Shown here: piece by piece, positions 1 to 7,746 of the stretch
How the letters are laid out: each line of letters starts with the position of its first letter
How positions within the stretch are numbered: the stretch's first letter is position 1
Assembly (NCBI GenBank): GCA_028691155.1
Contig: JAQUZV010000063.1
Location: forward strand, 1 to 9,452
Direction: 5' to 3'
DNA length: 9,452 nt
Origin: Victivallales bacterium
Lineage (GTDB): Bacteria > Verrucomicrobiota > Lentisphaeria > Victivallales > SZUA-371
Position numbers and translations under genes: made by a program
The notes under the pieces: generated by a model
Told to the model about the DNA's origin: nothing
What the model saw: only the letters and a program-made list of their open reading frames with translations
The model's database searches: none

Positions 1-2
1 CC

Positions 3-215
3 GCCGCTCCGAAACTGCTGGCCGAGGCGGCCGCCGATCCTGCGGTGCGCCGGGTCATGTCCAAGCCCGTCTCGCCGGAGCAACTGCTGGCAGCCGTCCG
101 CGAACTGCTGCCGTCGCCGGACACCTCTCCCCCGCCGGAGGATGCCTACCCTCAGGCCATCGTCCCGGAAGAACGCGAATTATTGCTGCAACTCTTAAAC
201 CGGAGTGAAAACTGA
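3..215 (+). CDS. Response regulator receiver protein, C-terminal fragment (cut by window start)
   Basis: The first complete codon in the open frame is at base 3 and the frame closes with TGA at 213-215, giving about 70 residues. It contains MSKPVSPEQLLAAVREL, which is how the end of a CheY-like receiver domain reads: the conserved Lys-Pro (Lys codon at 63-65) after beta-5, followed by the amphipathic alpha-5 helix. After the receiver comes a Pro-rich segment and a short helix (EERELLLQLLNRSEN), with no DNA-binding domain. The phosphorylated Asp and everything before it lie outside the window. Whether this is a single-domain regulator or the receiver of a hybrid kinase cannot be decided here. 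It ends 5 bases before the next gene, so it is probably cotranscribed with the flagellar genes downstream. Confidence 0.72.
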   Translation, partial: AAPKLLAEAAADPAVRRVMSKPVSPEQLLAAVRELLPSPDTSPPPEDAYPQAIVPEERELLLQLLNRSEN

Positions 216-220
216 TCGTT

Positions 221-2590
221 ATGGAACGGCATAAAAAAATTCTCATTGCCGTCATCCCTTTGATGCTGTCGCTGGGCATTGCCGCCGCCATTGTGATTTT
301 CATGCTCCACGGCGAACGTTCCTACCTCAACCGACTGCGCGACCATGAAATCAAACATTCGCTCAATATCGAGGAAACCCTGCGCCGGACGGAGGAAGCG
401 GTGGAACGCGGCGATGAATTGTCCTACTATTATGAACAGATAAAAAAACTCGATACCGCCCTGATGACCCAGGATCAGAATCTGCGTTATACCATCCTGG
501 AAGGCGACCTGTTGCTGGACAAATTCCGTCATGCCGTCAATCGCAAAAACCGACAGATTTTCTTCGACCTCGCCGTCAAGCAGTACAATATTGCGGCACA
601 ACTGACGCTGTCGCCGGAATTCCGCGGTGAATTGTACCGTCGCATCGCCCGGATCAACATCGAAAACCGGAACTGGTCGGAAGCGCTGAACAATTTTCTC
701 CTGGCCTACCCTCTGATTATCGATCCGCAGGAAAAATGGAGCATGAATCTGGCCATGGCCGACTGTCTGATCCGGCTCCACCGGATCACGGAAGCCATGG
801 ACCGGATCAACATGGCCGCCGGCAGCGACAATCGGCAGGTTTCCTGCCGCGCCCGCCTGGAAAAAGCCGATCTCCTGCTTCGGGCGCTCGACGATCCCCG
901 GTTGGCCGAAAAAATCGGCCAATACCTGAACGAAACCGATCCCGCCTACCGCCGGGCCGAAAAGGCCAACCAAGCCGCGGCCTACCTCAAACAGCAGGCC
1001 GCCGCCATCTACCGTGATGTCAGTAAAAAACTGCCGAGTGCGGAACCGCTTTACTTTCGGGCTCAGCTCGGGTTGCTTCGTCTTGAAGTACGCGCCAAGG
1101 AAGCCGATCAGGCCTTTGCCCGCGGCAATCGATTGCTGTCCGGCGCCGCCGATCCGGAAACCATGGTTCGCGTCATGCTGGAACTGGCGCAACTGGAAGA
1201 ACAGCGCCGGCGTTATCAGGAAGCCATTGTCATCGTCAAAAAAGCGTTGCAGAAATATCCCACCGAAGCGGCCCGGCTGCAGGTCGGCCTGCTCCTGTAT
1301 GACCTTTATAAAAAGATAAACAATTGGAATGCCGCCTTTTCCATTGCCGGCACGCTGTTCCAGAACACCTCCGATCCGGCCGCCATCTGCAAGCTGATCA
1401 ACGACTTTGCCCACGGCGAAGACCGGATTTTCGATATCATCATCCACAGCCGGGACAAGGATTACTACATCGATCAGCTACAGCAGATTTACCGCAATAT
1501 GGCCGGCGAACATCCGCTCGAATGGGAACAGATCGAAACCAACGCCTACTATGTGCTGGCGCAGCTCTATTTTGCCGACAACGATTACCAGCAGGCGGAG
1601 GAAGCCCTGGGCCGGGCTTTTGCCGCCGCCGGTGCACTCAATCTCAGACCGGAAGAGCATATTCTCCGTCTCGATCTCTCCTGCGCCATGAAACTGGCGG
1701 CGTCCCCGGTGGTTATTGTCTGCCGTTCCCGCCGCTATCTGAATTACTATCCCCGCGGCCCCTATTACCGCCATGCCCTGCTGGCACTGCTGCGCGGCTA
1801 TTTCTTTCTCGGCCTCTACGAACCGGCGCTGGTGATTTCCCGTAAAATCTATGCCGACGAGTTGAGTTCTTCCGACAGTCTGTCCGAACACGATCAGGTT
1901 TGGATGGAAACCATCGCCATCATTTCCCAATGTTATTTCAAGCTGGGACGCAGTGAAGTGGCCAATCGGCTGCTGCGCAATTTCTCCGCCGATTTTCTCC
2001 GCAAGAAGTATGGCGGGGAAATTTATTATACCTGGAGTCAAATGGCCATTGAACAACAGCAGATTCCGGAAGCCATCCGCCGCATCGATGTCGCTTTATT
2101 ATACACTACCGATCCCGGAGAAAAGCTCAAATTGCGCCTGGCACAATGTCTGCTATATATTCAAGTCGGTTCTTTGAAAGATTTTTATGCCGCCGCCGGG
2201 CTGCTCGAAGAACTGGAGCGGGACCGGCAACTGGACCGGCAGTGGCGACAGGAGTTTCGCCGTCGGCTGCTCGAAGCCATGCTGGAATATGCGCTGGACC
2301 GGAAAATGAACCGGGATTTCGACCGGATTTTCCAGAAAGCCACCAGGGACAGCAACGGCGCGTCCTGGGCTCAGTACTGGATGCTTCGGGCACTGACGCC
2401 GTATTTCACCCAGGATAATCTTCATGCCCTGAGTTCCAAACATGAAGAAATCCTGCAACACGACGCCTCCATCATCAAAGATCGCGAGTCGTCGGAATTT
2501 ATCCGTACCCAATTGAATCTGATCAACGACCTGATCGGCCTTGAACAACGCTACGAACATCTGAAAAAAACGGAAGGGCTTGACTTATGA
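221..2590 (+). CDS. Membrane-anchored TPR-repeat protein, function unknown
   Basis: The protein has 789 residues. Residues 1-6 are basic (MERHKK) and are followed by one hydrophobic segment at about 7-30, which reads as an uncleaved signal anchor with the rest of the chain outside the cytoplasm. The remainder is almost entirely helical with degenerate tetratricopeptide-like units. Recognisable helix pairs lie near residue 152 (WSEALNNFLLAYP), 331 (RRYQEAIVIVKKAL), 454 (NDYQQAEEALGRAF), 532 (LYEPALVISRKIY), 576 (GRSEVANRLLRNF) and 612 (PEAIRRIDVALLY). There is no enzymatic motif. The start is the only sensible ATG after the upstream stop; GGAG at 202-205 is rather far away, so translation may be coupled to the gene before it. 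Its stop overlaps the next start as ATGA. By location it may be a periplasmic scaffold or assembly factor for the flagellum, but that is inference. I know no named family that it matches. Confidence 0.85.
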   Translation: MERHKKILIAVIPLMLSLGIAAAIVIFMLHGERSYLNRLRDHEIKHSLNIEETLRRTEEAVERGDELSYYYEQIKKLDTALMTQDQNLRYTILEGDLLLDKFRHAVNRKNRQIFFDLAVKQYNIAAQLTLSPEFRGELYRRIARINIENRNWSEALNNFLLAYPLIIDPQEKWSMNLAMADCLIRLHRITEAMDRINMAAGSDNRQVSCRARLEKADLLLRALDDPRLAEKIGQYLNETDPAYRRAEKANQAAAYLKQQAAAIYRDVSKKLPSAEPLYFRAQLGLLRLEVRAKEADQAFARGNRLLSGAADPETMVRVMLELAQLEEQRRRYQEAIVIVKKALQKYPTEAARLQVGLLLYDLYKKINNWNAAFSIAGTLFQNTSDPAAICKLINDFAHGEDRIFDIIIHSRDKDYYIDQLQQIYRNMAGEHPLEWEQIETNAYYVLAQLYFADNDYQQAEEALGRAFAAAGALNLRPEEHILRLDLSCAMKLAASPVVIVCRSRRYLNYYPRGPYYRHALLALLRGYFFLGLYEPALVISRKIYADELSSSDSLSEHDQVWMETIAIISQCYFKLGRSEVANRLLRNFSADFLRKKYGGEIYYTWSQMAIEQQQIPEAIRRIDVALLYTTDPGEKLKLRLAQCLLYIQVGSLKDFYAAAGLLEELERDRQLDRQWRQEFRRRLLEAMLEYALDRKMNRDFDRIFQKATRDSNGASWAQYWMLRALTPYFTQDNLHALSSKHEEILQHDASIIKDRESSEFIRTQLNLINDLIGLEQRYEHLKKTEGLDL
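2138..2155 (+). promoter_or_regulatory. Possible internal sigma-54 (-24/-12) promoter
   Basis: Within the TPR gene the sequence CTGGCACAATGTCTGCTA carries a perfect -24 element (TGGCAC at 2139-2144) and a near-perfect -12 element (CTGC against TTGC), with GG and GC dinucleotides at the strict sigma-54 spacing. It points toward the flgN-like, kinase, activator and maf genes and lies about 430 bases upstream of the flgN-like start. The neighbouring gene encodes a sigma-54 activator, which makes the match plausible. The bases also encode an ordinary peptide (LAQCLL), and such codon strings can produce the pattern by chance, so this is a candidate only. Confidence 0.3.
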
Positions 2591-3207
2591 ACAGCTTAGC
2601 CGCCGCCATCGGCCGGGAACTGGAAAACTGCCGCGAACTGCTCCGCGTCTTTCAGGAGGAACGCCGGCTTTACGGGACAGGAAATACCATCGGCCTCGCC
2701 GAAGTTACCGCGCTGCTGGAACGCAAGCAGCAGTTGGTGGCGGTTTTCGACCGGCAGCATCTGCTGATGAAAGAACTGCGCCACCGGCAAAATGACGCCA
2801 ATACCGATCCCGCGGCAGAACCCCAATGTCGCGAACTGCTCCGTACCCTGGGTTCGGTACTGGAACAGTTGCTGGTCATCGATCACGAAAATGAAAAATT
2901 GCTGCGCGACAATATCACCACCCGTCACCTTAGCCACGCGACCACCGGTAAAGCCGCCGCGCCATCCGAAACGATGCGCCGCCGTCCGGCCCTGCAGCAG
3001 CAATTGCCGTTCGTCCCCGGCCTGACCCGTCCCGGCGCCGCCATCGCCACGACGGTCCAACCGACCGCCAAATCGACCGCCAAACCGATCGCGACCCGGC
3101 CCGGCGGCGAGACCGCCCCGGAACCCGCCCGAACCATGGCCAGACATCTGCTGCGCCGTTACACCCGCAACGGAACCGTTGCCGATCTGGCGTCGAAATA
3201 TGCCTGA
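2587..3207 (+). CDS. FlgN-like flagellar export chaperone with extended C-terminus
   Basis: The protein has 206 residues. Residues 1 to about 115 form an antiparallel helical bundle with the FlgN pattern: an N-terminal helix with spaced Leu/Glu residues, a central LLERKQQLVAVFDRQ (Lys47) and a later LGSVLEQLLVIDHENEKLL. FlgN proteins hold the hook-filament junction proteins FlgK and FlgL in the cytoplasm and bring them to the export gate. Residues of about 120-180 are a low-complexity Pro/Ala/Thr/Arg tract that includes a 12-base near-perfect tandem repeat at 3063-3086. The last 26 residues look ordered again (HLLRRYTRNGTVADLASKYA). Typical FlgN proteins are about 140-160 residues, so the tail is extra. 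The start overlaps the TPR stop by 4 bases, with GGAAGGG at 2572-2578 as ribosome site. The assignment rests on helix pattern and context, as FlgN is poorly conserved; another FlgN/FliT-type chaperone is possible. Confidence 0.62.
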   Translation: MNSLAAAIGRELENCRELLRVFQEERRLYGTGNTIGLAEVTALLERKQQLVAVFDRQHLLMKELRHRQNDANTDPAAEPQCRELLRTLGSVLEQLLVIDHENEKLLRDNITTRHLSHATTGKAAAPSETMRRRPALQQQLPFVPGLTRPGAAIATTVQPTAKSTAKPIATRPGGETAPEPARTMARHLLRRYTRNGTVADLASKYA

Positions 3208-4420
3208 ATCAACCGCCGTCAATCGCAGTGCCCTTTCCCGGGAACTCCTGGAGAAGGCTTTTCATACGTTTCAGCAACAGTGTGAAACGCTGGAACACTC
3301 GCATGCCGATTTGAAAGCGCGACTGGCAGCGGCCCAACTCGATCTGCAGCATAAAAATACCGAACTGGCGGCCAGATTGCTGGAAATCGAAGCCATCCGC
3401 GAACGCCTGTCCGGAACGTTGAACTCGATTACCGACGCCGTTTTTGTCGTCGATTCCGACCGTGACACGATCGAACCGGCCAATCCCGCTTCCCAACGGT
3501 TGCTGGAATTGCTGCCGAGCGCCTCCCGGTCGCTGTTTGCCGTCCCGCCGCTGGCCCGCCTGATTCATGCCGGAGAAAAAATCGGCGATCACAGCCTGAC
3601 CTTTCAACATCAGGGCGAAAGCTATTACTGGCTGGTCTCCGTAACCCCGATGCGCACCAGTCTGCGCGACCGCCATTACACCGTAGTGACCATCAAGGAC
3701 CTGACCGCCCAGAAAAATCTGGAAATCCGTCTGGCCCGGGAAGACCGGATGGCCGCGCTCGGCAAAGTTGCCGCCAGCGTCGCCCATGAAATCCGCAATC
3801 CGCTGGCCGCCATCGAGGGATTTGCCGCCCTGCTCGAACGCGATCTGGCCGACCAGCCCGCTTCCCGCCGCCTGGCCGCCAAAACCGTTTACGCGGCCCG
3901 GCAACTCAACGCCGTCGTCGGCAATCTGCTCAGCTATACCCGGGAATACCGCCCGGAACCGTGTTCCTGCCGCGTCGACGACCTGGTCGCCGACGCGGTA
4001 AACTACATTACCCCCATGGCGGAAGATCAGGGTGTGACCGTCCGCGTCGAATTGCCGCCGACGTTGCCGCCGCTCCAGCTCGATATCGTCATGATGCGCC
4101 AGGTGCTGGCCAATATCCTGACCAACGCCGTCGAAGCGATTCCGCGCCGATCCGGCGGACAGATCACAATCACCGCCGCCGCCGCGCACGGCCAGATCCA
4201 ACTGACGGTGGCCGACAACGGCCCCGGCATTCCCGTCGCACGCAAGAAACGCATTTTCGAACCATTCTATACCGCCAAAACCGGAGGAATCGGTCTGGGA
4301 TTGGCCCTTTGTCTGCGTATTGTGGAGGCGCACGACGGCACGATCGAGGAAGTCGGCACCCCCGGCGGCGGTGCCCAAATGCAGATAACGTTAAAATATC
4401 CGGAGAACACCGATGATTGA
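3200..4420 (+). CDS. Soluble PAS-domain sensor histidine kinase, FlrB/FleS-like
   Basis: The protein has 406 residues from the ATG at 3200. An in-frame TTG at 3179 would add 7 residues but lies deeper inside the preceding gene, so the ATG with its 8-base overlap is preferred. Residues of about 15-70 form a coiled coil and 71-175 a PAS-like sensor domain (LNSITDAVFVVD). The dimerisation helix carries the H box VAHEIRNPLAAIEGF with phospho-acceptor His196. The ATPase domain has an N box (NILTNAVEA, Asn309), a G1 box (VADNGPGIP, Asp339), an F box (FEPFYTAK) and a G2 box (GGIGLGLAL from Gly362). There is no transmembrane segment, so sensing is cytoplasmic, as in FlrB and FleS. Those kinases phosphorylate the activator encoded next to them in response to the state of flagellar assembly. 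The neighbouring sigma-54 activator, chaperone and maf genes support this identity over a nitrogen-type NtrB. Confidence 0.85.
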   Translation: MPESTAVNRSALSRELLEKAFHTFQQQCETLEHSHADLKARLAAAQLDLQHKNTELAARLLEIEAIRERLSGTLNSITDAVFVVDSDRDTIEPANPASQRLLELLPSASRSLFAVPPLARLIHAGEKIGDHSLTFQHQGESYYWLVSVTPMRTSLRDRHYTVVTIKDLTAQKNLEIRLAREDRMAALGKVAASVAHEIRNPLAAIEGFAALLERDLADQPASRRLAAKTVYAARQLNAVVGNLLSYTREYRPEPCSCRVDDLVADAVNYITPMAEDQGVTVRVELPPTLPPLQLDIVMMRQVLANILTNAVEAIPRRSGGQITITAAAAHGQIQLTVADNGPGIPVARKKRIFEPFYTAKTGGIGLGLALCLRIVEAHDGTIEEVGTPGGGAQMQITLKYPENTDD

Positions 4421-5852
4421 CCGCATCCTGGTAGTGGACGACGAATTTCTGATTCGTCAGTTATTGGAGGAAACCGCCTCCCGGCGCGGCCTGGAGGTCG
4501 TCACCGCCGGTTCCGGCGAAGAAGCCGTCGCCATCCTGGAGGAACAGGAGTTTCAAATGGCGTTCGTCGATATGAAGATGGGGCGGATGAGCGGCATGGA
4601 CGTGCTCAAATTCGCCCGGCAGCGCCGCCCGGCCATGCTGACGGTCATCATGACCGCCTATGGGGCGGTGGATACCGCCATCGCCGCCATGAAAACCGGC
4701 GCTTTCGACTTCATCATCAAACCGTTTTCGCCCGATCAGATGGATATTCTGGTGGAAAAAGGACGGCTGTGGCTGCAATTGCACGAACGGGAACATTACT
4801 TTCGCGCCGAAATGACCGGCGGCGACGCCACCGCCGCTGCGGACGGCACGCCGGAATTGTCCGGCCGCGCTATCGGCGATTCGCCGGAAATGTGCGAAAT
4901 CAACCGTCTGATCCGCCGGGTTGCGCCGACCGGAGCCACCGTACTCGTCACCGGCGAAAGCGGGACCGGCAAGGAGTTGATCGCCTCGGAAATCCACCGT
5001 TTGTCCGATCCCGACGGCACCAGACCGTACATCCGGATGAATTGCGCCGCCGTCCCGGAAAACCTGCTCGAAAGCGAATTGTTCGGCCATGAAAAAGGCG
5101 CTTTTACCGGCGCGGTGGAACGGCGCATCGGTCGTTTCGAACTGGCCGACGGCGGGACGTTGCTGCTGGATGAAATCGGTGAAATCAAACCCGCCATGCA
5201 GGCCAAACTGTTGCGTGTCCTTCAGGAATCGGAATTCGAACGGGTCGGCGGCAACAAGACCGTCAAAGTACAAGTCCGGGTTATCGCCTCGACCAATCGC
5301 GACCTGAACCAGGAAGTGGCCGCGGGCAATTTTCGCGAAGACCTGTTTTACCGCCTCAACGTCTTCCCCATCCCATTGCCGCCGTTGCGGCAACGGCGCC
5401 GCGACGCGGTAAAAATCGCCCGACACTATCTTGACCTGCAAGGGAAAAAACTCGGCCGGTCATTACAACTCGATGACACCGCCACCGCCCTGATCGCCGC
5501 TTATCCCTGGCCGGGAAACATCCGCGAACTGCAAAACGTCATCGAACGCATCGCCATTCTGGAAGATGGTCCGGTTATTTCCGCCGTCCATTTTCCGGCC
5601 GACATGCGCCGGAATACCTCATCCGCCCCAACGGACGCGAACACCGACGCCGCTTCTACCGCAATTTTCGACATGCGGCAAATCGAACGCCGCACCATCG
5701 CCGCCGCGTTGCGGGAAACCGCCGGCAACCGAACCAGGGCAGCGGCCCTGCTGGGGCTCAGCGTCCGCACCCTGCGCAATAAATTGAATGAATACCGTAA
5801 CGACCCCGAGCTGGCCGTTCCCGAAGCGCCGACGGAAGCGGAAGTCAACTGA
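4413..5852 (+). CDS. Sigma-54-dependent response regulator, FlrC/FleR-like (NtrC family)
   Basis: The protein has 479 residues in three domains. The receiver (about 1-120) has the acidic pair Asp9-Asp10, phospho-acceptor Asp53, switch Thr81 and Lys103. The central AAA+ domain (about 150-385) has Walker A GESGTGKE (from Gly181), the sigma-54-contacting GAFTGA loop at 229-234 and Walker B LLLDE with Asp253-Glu254. The C-terminal Fis-type helix-turn-helix spans about 421-461 (AGNRTRAAALLGLSVRTL). All key residues are present, so it should be a working activator that remodels RNA polymerase-sigma-54 at flagellar promoters after phosphorylation by the adjacent kinase. The ATG overlaps the kinase stop by 8 bases, with GGAG at 4402-4405 well spaced. 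The flagellar assignment comes from the neighbours; the protein alone could be any NtrC-type regulator. Confidence 0.88.
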   Translation: MIDRILVVDDEFLIRQLLEETASRRGLEVVTAGSGEEAVAILEEQEFQMAFVDMKMGRMSGMDVLKFARQRRPAMLTVIMTAYGAVDTAIAAMKTGAFDFIIKPFSPDQMDILVEKGRLWLQLHEREHYFRAEMTGGDATAAADGTPELSGRAIGDSPEMCEINRLIRRVAPTGATVLVTGESGTGKELIASEIHRLSDPDGTRPYIRMNCAAVPENLLESELFGHEKGAFTGAVERRIGRFELADGGTLLLDEIGEIKPAMQAKLLRVLQESEFERVGGNKTVKVQVRVIASTNRDLNQEVAAGNFREDLFYRLNVFPIPLPPLRQRRRDAVKIARHYLDLQGKKLGRSLQLDDTATALIAAYPWPGNIRELQNVIERIAILEDGPVISAVHFPADMRRNTSSAPTDANTDAASTAIFDMRQIERRTIAAALRETAGNRTRAAALLGLSVRTLRNKLNEYRNDPELAVPEAPTEAEVN

Positions 5853-5883
5853 AATGGTCGATGCCATGGAGAATATGGAGAAT

Positions 5884-5889
5884 AAGGTG
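5884..5889 (+). promoter_or_regulatory. Ribosome binding site setting the first maf start
   Basis: AAGGTG lies 6 bases before the ATG at 5896. The frame is open further upstream with ATGs at 5788, 5854, 5866 and 5875. Of these, 5788 lies deep inside the activator gene, 5854 has only a weak GGAAG upstream, and 5866 and 5875 have no correctly spaced site. This site therefore favours 5896. Confidence 0.5.
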
Positions 5890-5895
5890 TCAGTA

Positions 5896-7746
5896 ATGAA
5901 CGACCATCCGAATCTCGCCGTTCTGCGCCGTTTTGCGACGCCGTCGCTGGCGACGGCATGGCTGACCGCGCCGGAAGAAGACAATGATCGGCCCGCCGCG
6001 ACAATTGCCGCGGAGGATAATGGCGCGGGGAACCCATCACTGTTGTATCATACCCCTGCCGGGACGCAACGACTCAACAGCGGCCGCGATCCCCGGGGCG
6101 AAGCCGAACGCCAGGTGGCGTTATGGAGCGAAAAAACCGCCCTTTCTCCGCATGCTTTGGTGGTGATGATCGGCTGTTCCGGCCCGGCACATCTGGAAGC
6201 GCTACTCCGGCGGCTGTCCGAATTCGGCGCGATTTTCGTCATCGAACCGAACCCCGACGTCTTCCGTACCGTCTGGAAGCACGGTGACTTCACATCGCTG
6301 TTGCGTTATCCCGCCGGAATGCTGACCTTCTGGACCGGCAGCGACCCGGCCCCGGCGCTCACCGAGCTCAAAGCACAACTGCGGCGGCATTGTTCCGGTC
6401 AGACCGCCATCTTCAGTCCTCCCGGAATGGCACGCTGTTTTCGCGATACCTACGCGGACCTGCGACAACGGGTCGAGGCGACATTCGGACTGGAACGCTG
6501 CAATCGCCGCACCGAAACCATCTTTGCCACCGGCTGGTTCCGGAATGCCGTGACCAATCTGCCATTGCTGGCCGCCGCGCCGGGAGTAAATCAACTGCGC
6601 GGCCGCTTTTCCGGCGGCACCGCGGTGGTGGTTGCCGCCGGACCGGGACTCAACGCCATGTTGCCCTGGATCAAAAGCATTGTCGGCCGCTATCCGATCA
6701 TCACGGTCGGAACGGCGCTGCGCAGTCTGGTGCGGGCGGAAATCGAACCGGACTTTGTGGTGGCGGTCGACGGATCGCCGGAAATCATTCCGCAATTTCA
6801 GAACGTTACCGCGCCCCATGCCCGGCTGGTCGGCGCGTTCACGCTGCATCCGGCCGTATTCGCCTTTTTCCCACAGCGCAGTTTTCTATTCACCCCCGAC
6901 CTGCTGCCCGGCTTCAACTACTGGCTGGGACAGTTGGGGCTGCGGCCGGAACGGCTGCGCATCGGCGGCACCGTATCGCTCAGCGCCATCGATCTGGCGC
7001 TTTTCCTGGGTTGCCGCCAACTGGTGCTGGCCGGGCTCGACCTGGCTTTCGGTCCCGACGGCGCCACCCATGCCGCCGGAACCATTTACGAACAGGCCCG
7101 CATCACTTCCGGCGCCTGGGTAAAGGTACCGGACAATCGCGGCCATGACGTTCCGACCAGCCGTCAGTTTCTGGGATACCGAAATATCATCGGCGACTAT
7201 CTGACCGCACAGACGGTGCGGAATCCGGACCTGCAATGCTACAATACCAGCCCGAACGGAGCCCGGATTGCGGGCACGATTTTCGTGGCCCCGGAGCAAC
7301 TGCCGGAACTCGATCTGCCCGTGACACCCGGCCCCCGGGAAGCATGGGTCCGGGAGGAACCAACTCCGGCGGATTTACCTTCCGGCGCCGCCGTACTGGC
7401 CCCCCGGTTACCCCGGTTGCAGACAGAACTCGACCGGGCGGCAACCGCCACCGGCACCGCGGTAAACCTCCTGGACAAAACCGCGACGCTGACCCCGGCA
7501 ATACTGGCGCAACTGGACCGGGTCGACGCCGAACTCAAAGCCTTACCCCTGGCCGCATTGTGGTTGGAACATCTCATTTCGCTTTACGACAAACTGGCCG
7601 CCGCTCCCGATTCCGACGGCGGTCTGTGCCGGCGCAACCGGGAATTCTATGGCCGGCTGCATGACAACGCCCGGTGGGCGTCCGAAGTAATCACCCCCAT
7701 ATCCGCCGCCCTCGGCGGCGTCAAACAGGAGAAGAAAAATGGATAA
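5896..7746 (+). CDS. Motility-associated factor (Maf) glycosyltransferase, DUF115 family, copy 1
   Basis: The protein has 616 residues from the ATG at 5896. The N-terminal domain carries the Maf-type segment around Asp65 (GRDPRGEAER) and a Rossmann-like strand ending in VIEPNPDVF at about 115-123. The DUF115 core begins at Phe238 with FSGGTAVVVAAGPGLNAM, followed by IEPDFVVAVDGSP, IGGTVSLSAIDLALFLGC, LAGLDLAFGPDGATH and VPTSRQF. A helical C-terminal domain of about 150 residues follows. Maf proteins transfer nonulosonic acids (pseudaminic or legionaminic acid types) to Ser/Thr of flagellin in the cytoplasm, before export. Its position right after a flagellar regulator agrees with this. The sugar donor cannot be read from the sequence, and no sugar-biosynthesis gene lies in the window. 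The gene starts 43 bases after the activator stop, with no terminator between them. Confidence 0.85.
   Translation: MNDHPNLAVLRRFATPSLATAWLTAPEEDNDRPAATIAAEDNGAGNPSLLYHTPAGTQRLNSGRDPRGEAERQVALWSEKTALSPHALVVMIGCSGPAHLEALLRRLSEFGAIFVIEPNPDVFRTVWKHGDFTSLLRYPAGMLTFWTGSDPAPALTELKAQLRRHCSGQTAIFSPPGMARCFRDTYADLRQRVEATFGLERCNRRTETIFATGWFRNAVTNLPLLAAAPGVNQLRGRFSGGTAVVVAAGPGLNAMLPWIKSIVGRYPIITVGTALRSLVRAEIEPDFVVAVDGSPEIIPQFQNVTAPHARLVGAFTLHPAVFAFFPQRSFLFTPDLLPGFNYWLGQLGLRPERLRIGGTVSLSAIDLALFLGCRQLVLAGLDLAFGPDGATHAAGTIYEQARITSGAWVKVPDNRGHDVPTSRQFLGYRNIIGDYLTAQTVRNPDLQCYNTSPNGARIAGTIFVAPEQLPELDLPVTPGPREAWVREEPTPADLPSGAAVLAPRLPRLQTELDRAATATGTAVNLLDKTATLTPAILAQLDRVDAELKALPLAALWLEHLISLYDKLAAAPDSDGGLCRRNREFYGRLHDNARWASEVITPISAALGGVKQEKKNG

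Noticed and set aside
152..1447. Long minus-strand open frame of 431 codons opposite the TPR gene
   Set aside because: It is antisense to a coherent TPR protein. GC-rich codon bias leaves the opposite strand open, and the translation shows no family motif. The same holds for the minus-strand frames at 3209-4378, 4461-5441, 6202-6849 and 8415-9059.
3120..3207. Possible FlgM anti-sigma factor fused to the FlgN-like protein
   Set aside because: The tail faintly resembles the end of FlgM and flgM often neighbours flgN, but the segment is too short and lacks the FlgM sigma-28-binding helices.
4413..5852. Nitrogen regulator NtrC rather than a flagellar activator
   Set aside because: The domain order is the same, but the neighbours are a FlgN-like chaperone and Maf glycosyltransferases, with no glutamine synthetase or nitrogen gene in sight.
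6428..6444. Sigma-54 promoter inside the first maf gene (TGGCAC at 6428-6433)
   Set aside because: The only downstream GC is two bases too far for the strict -24/-12 spacing.
7704..7720. Rho-independent terminator after the first maf gene
   Set aside because: The stem lies inside the coding region, has no T-run after it, and the next gene overlaps the same transcript.
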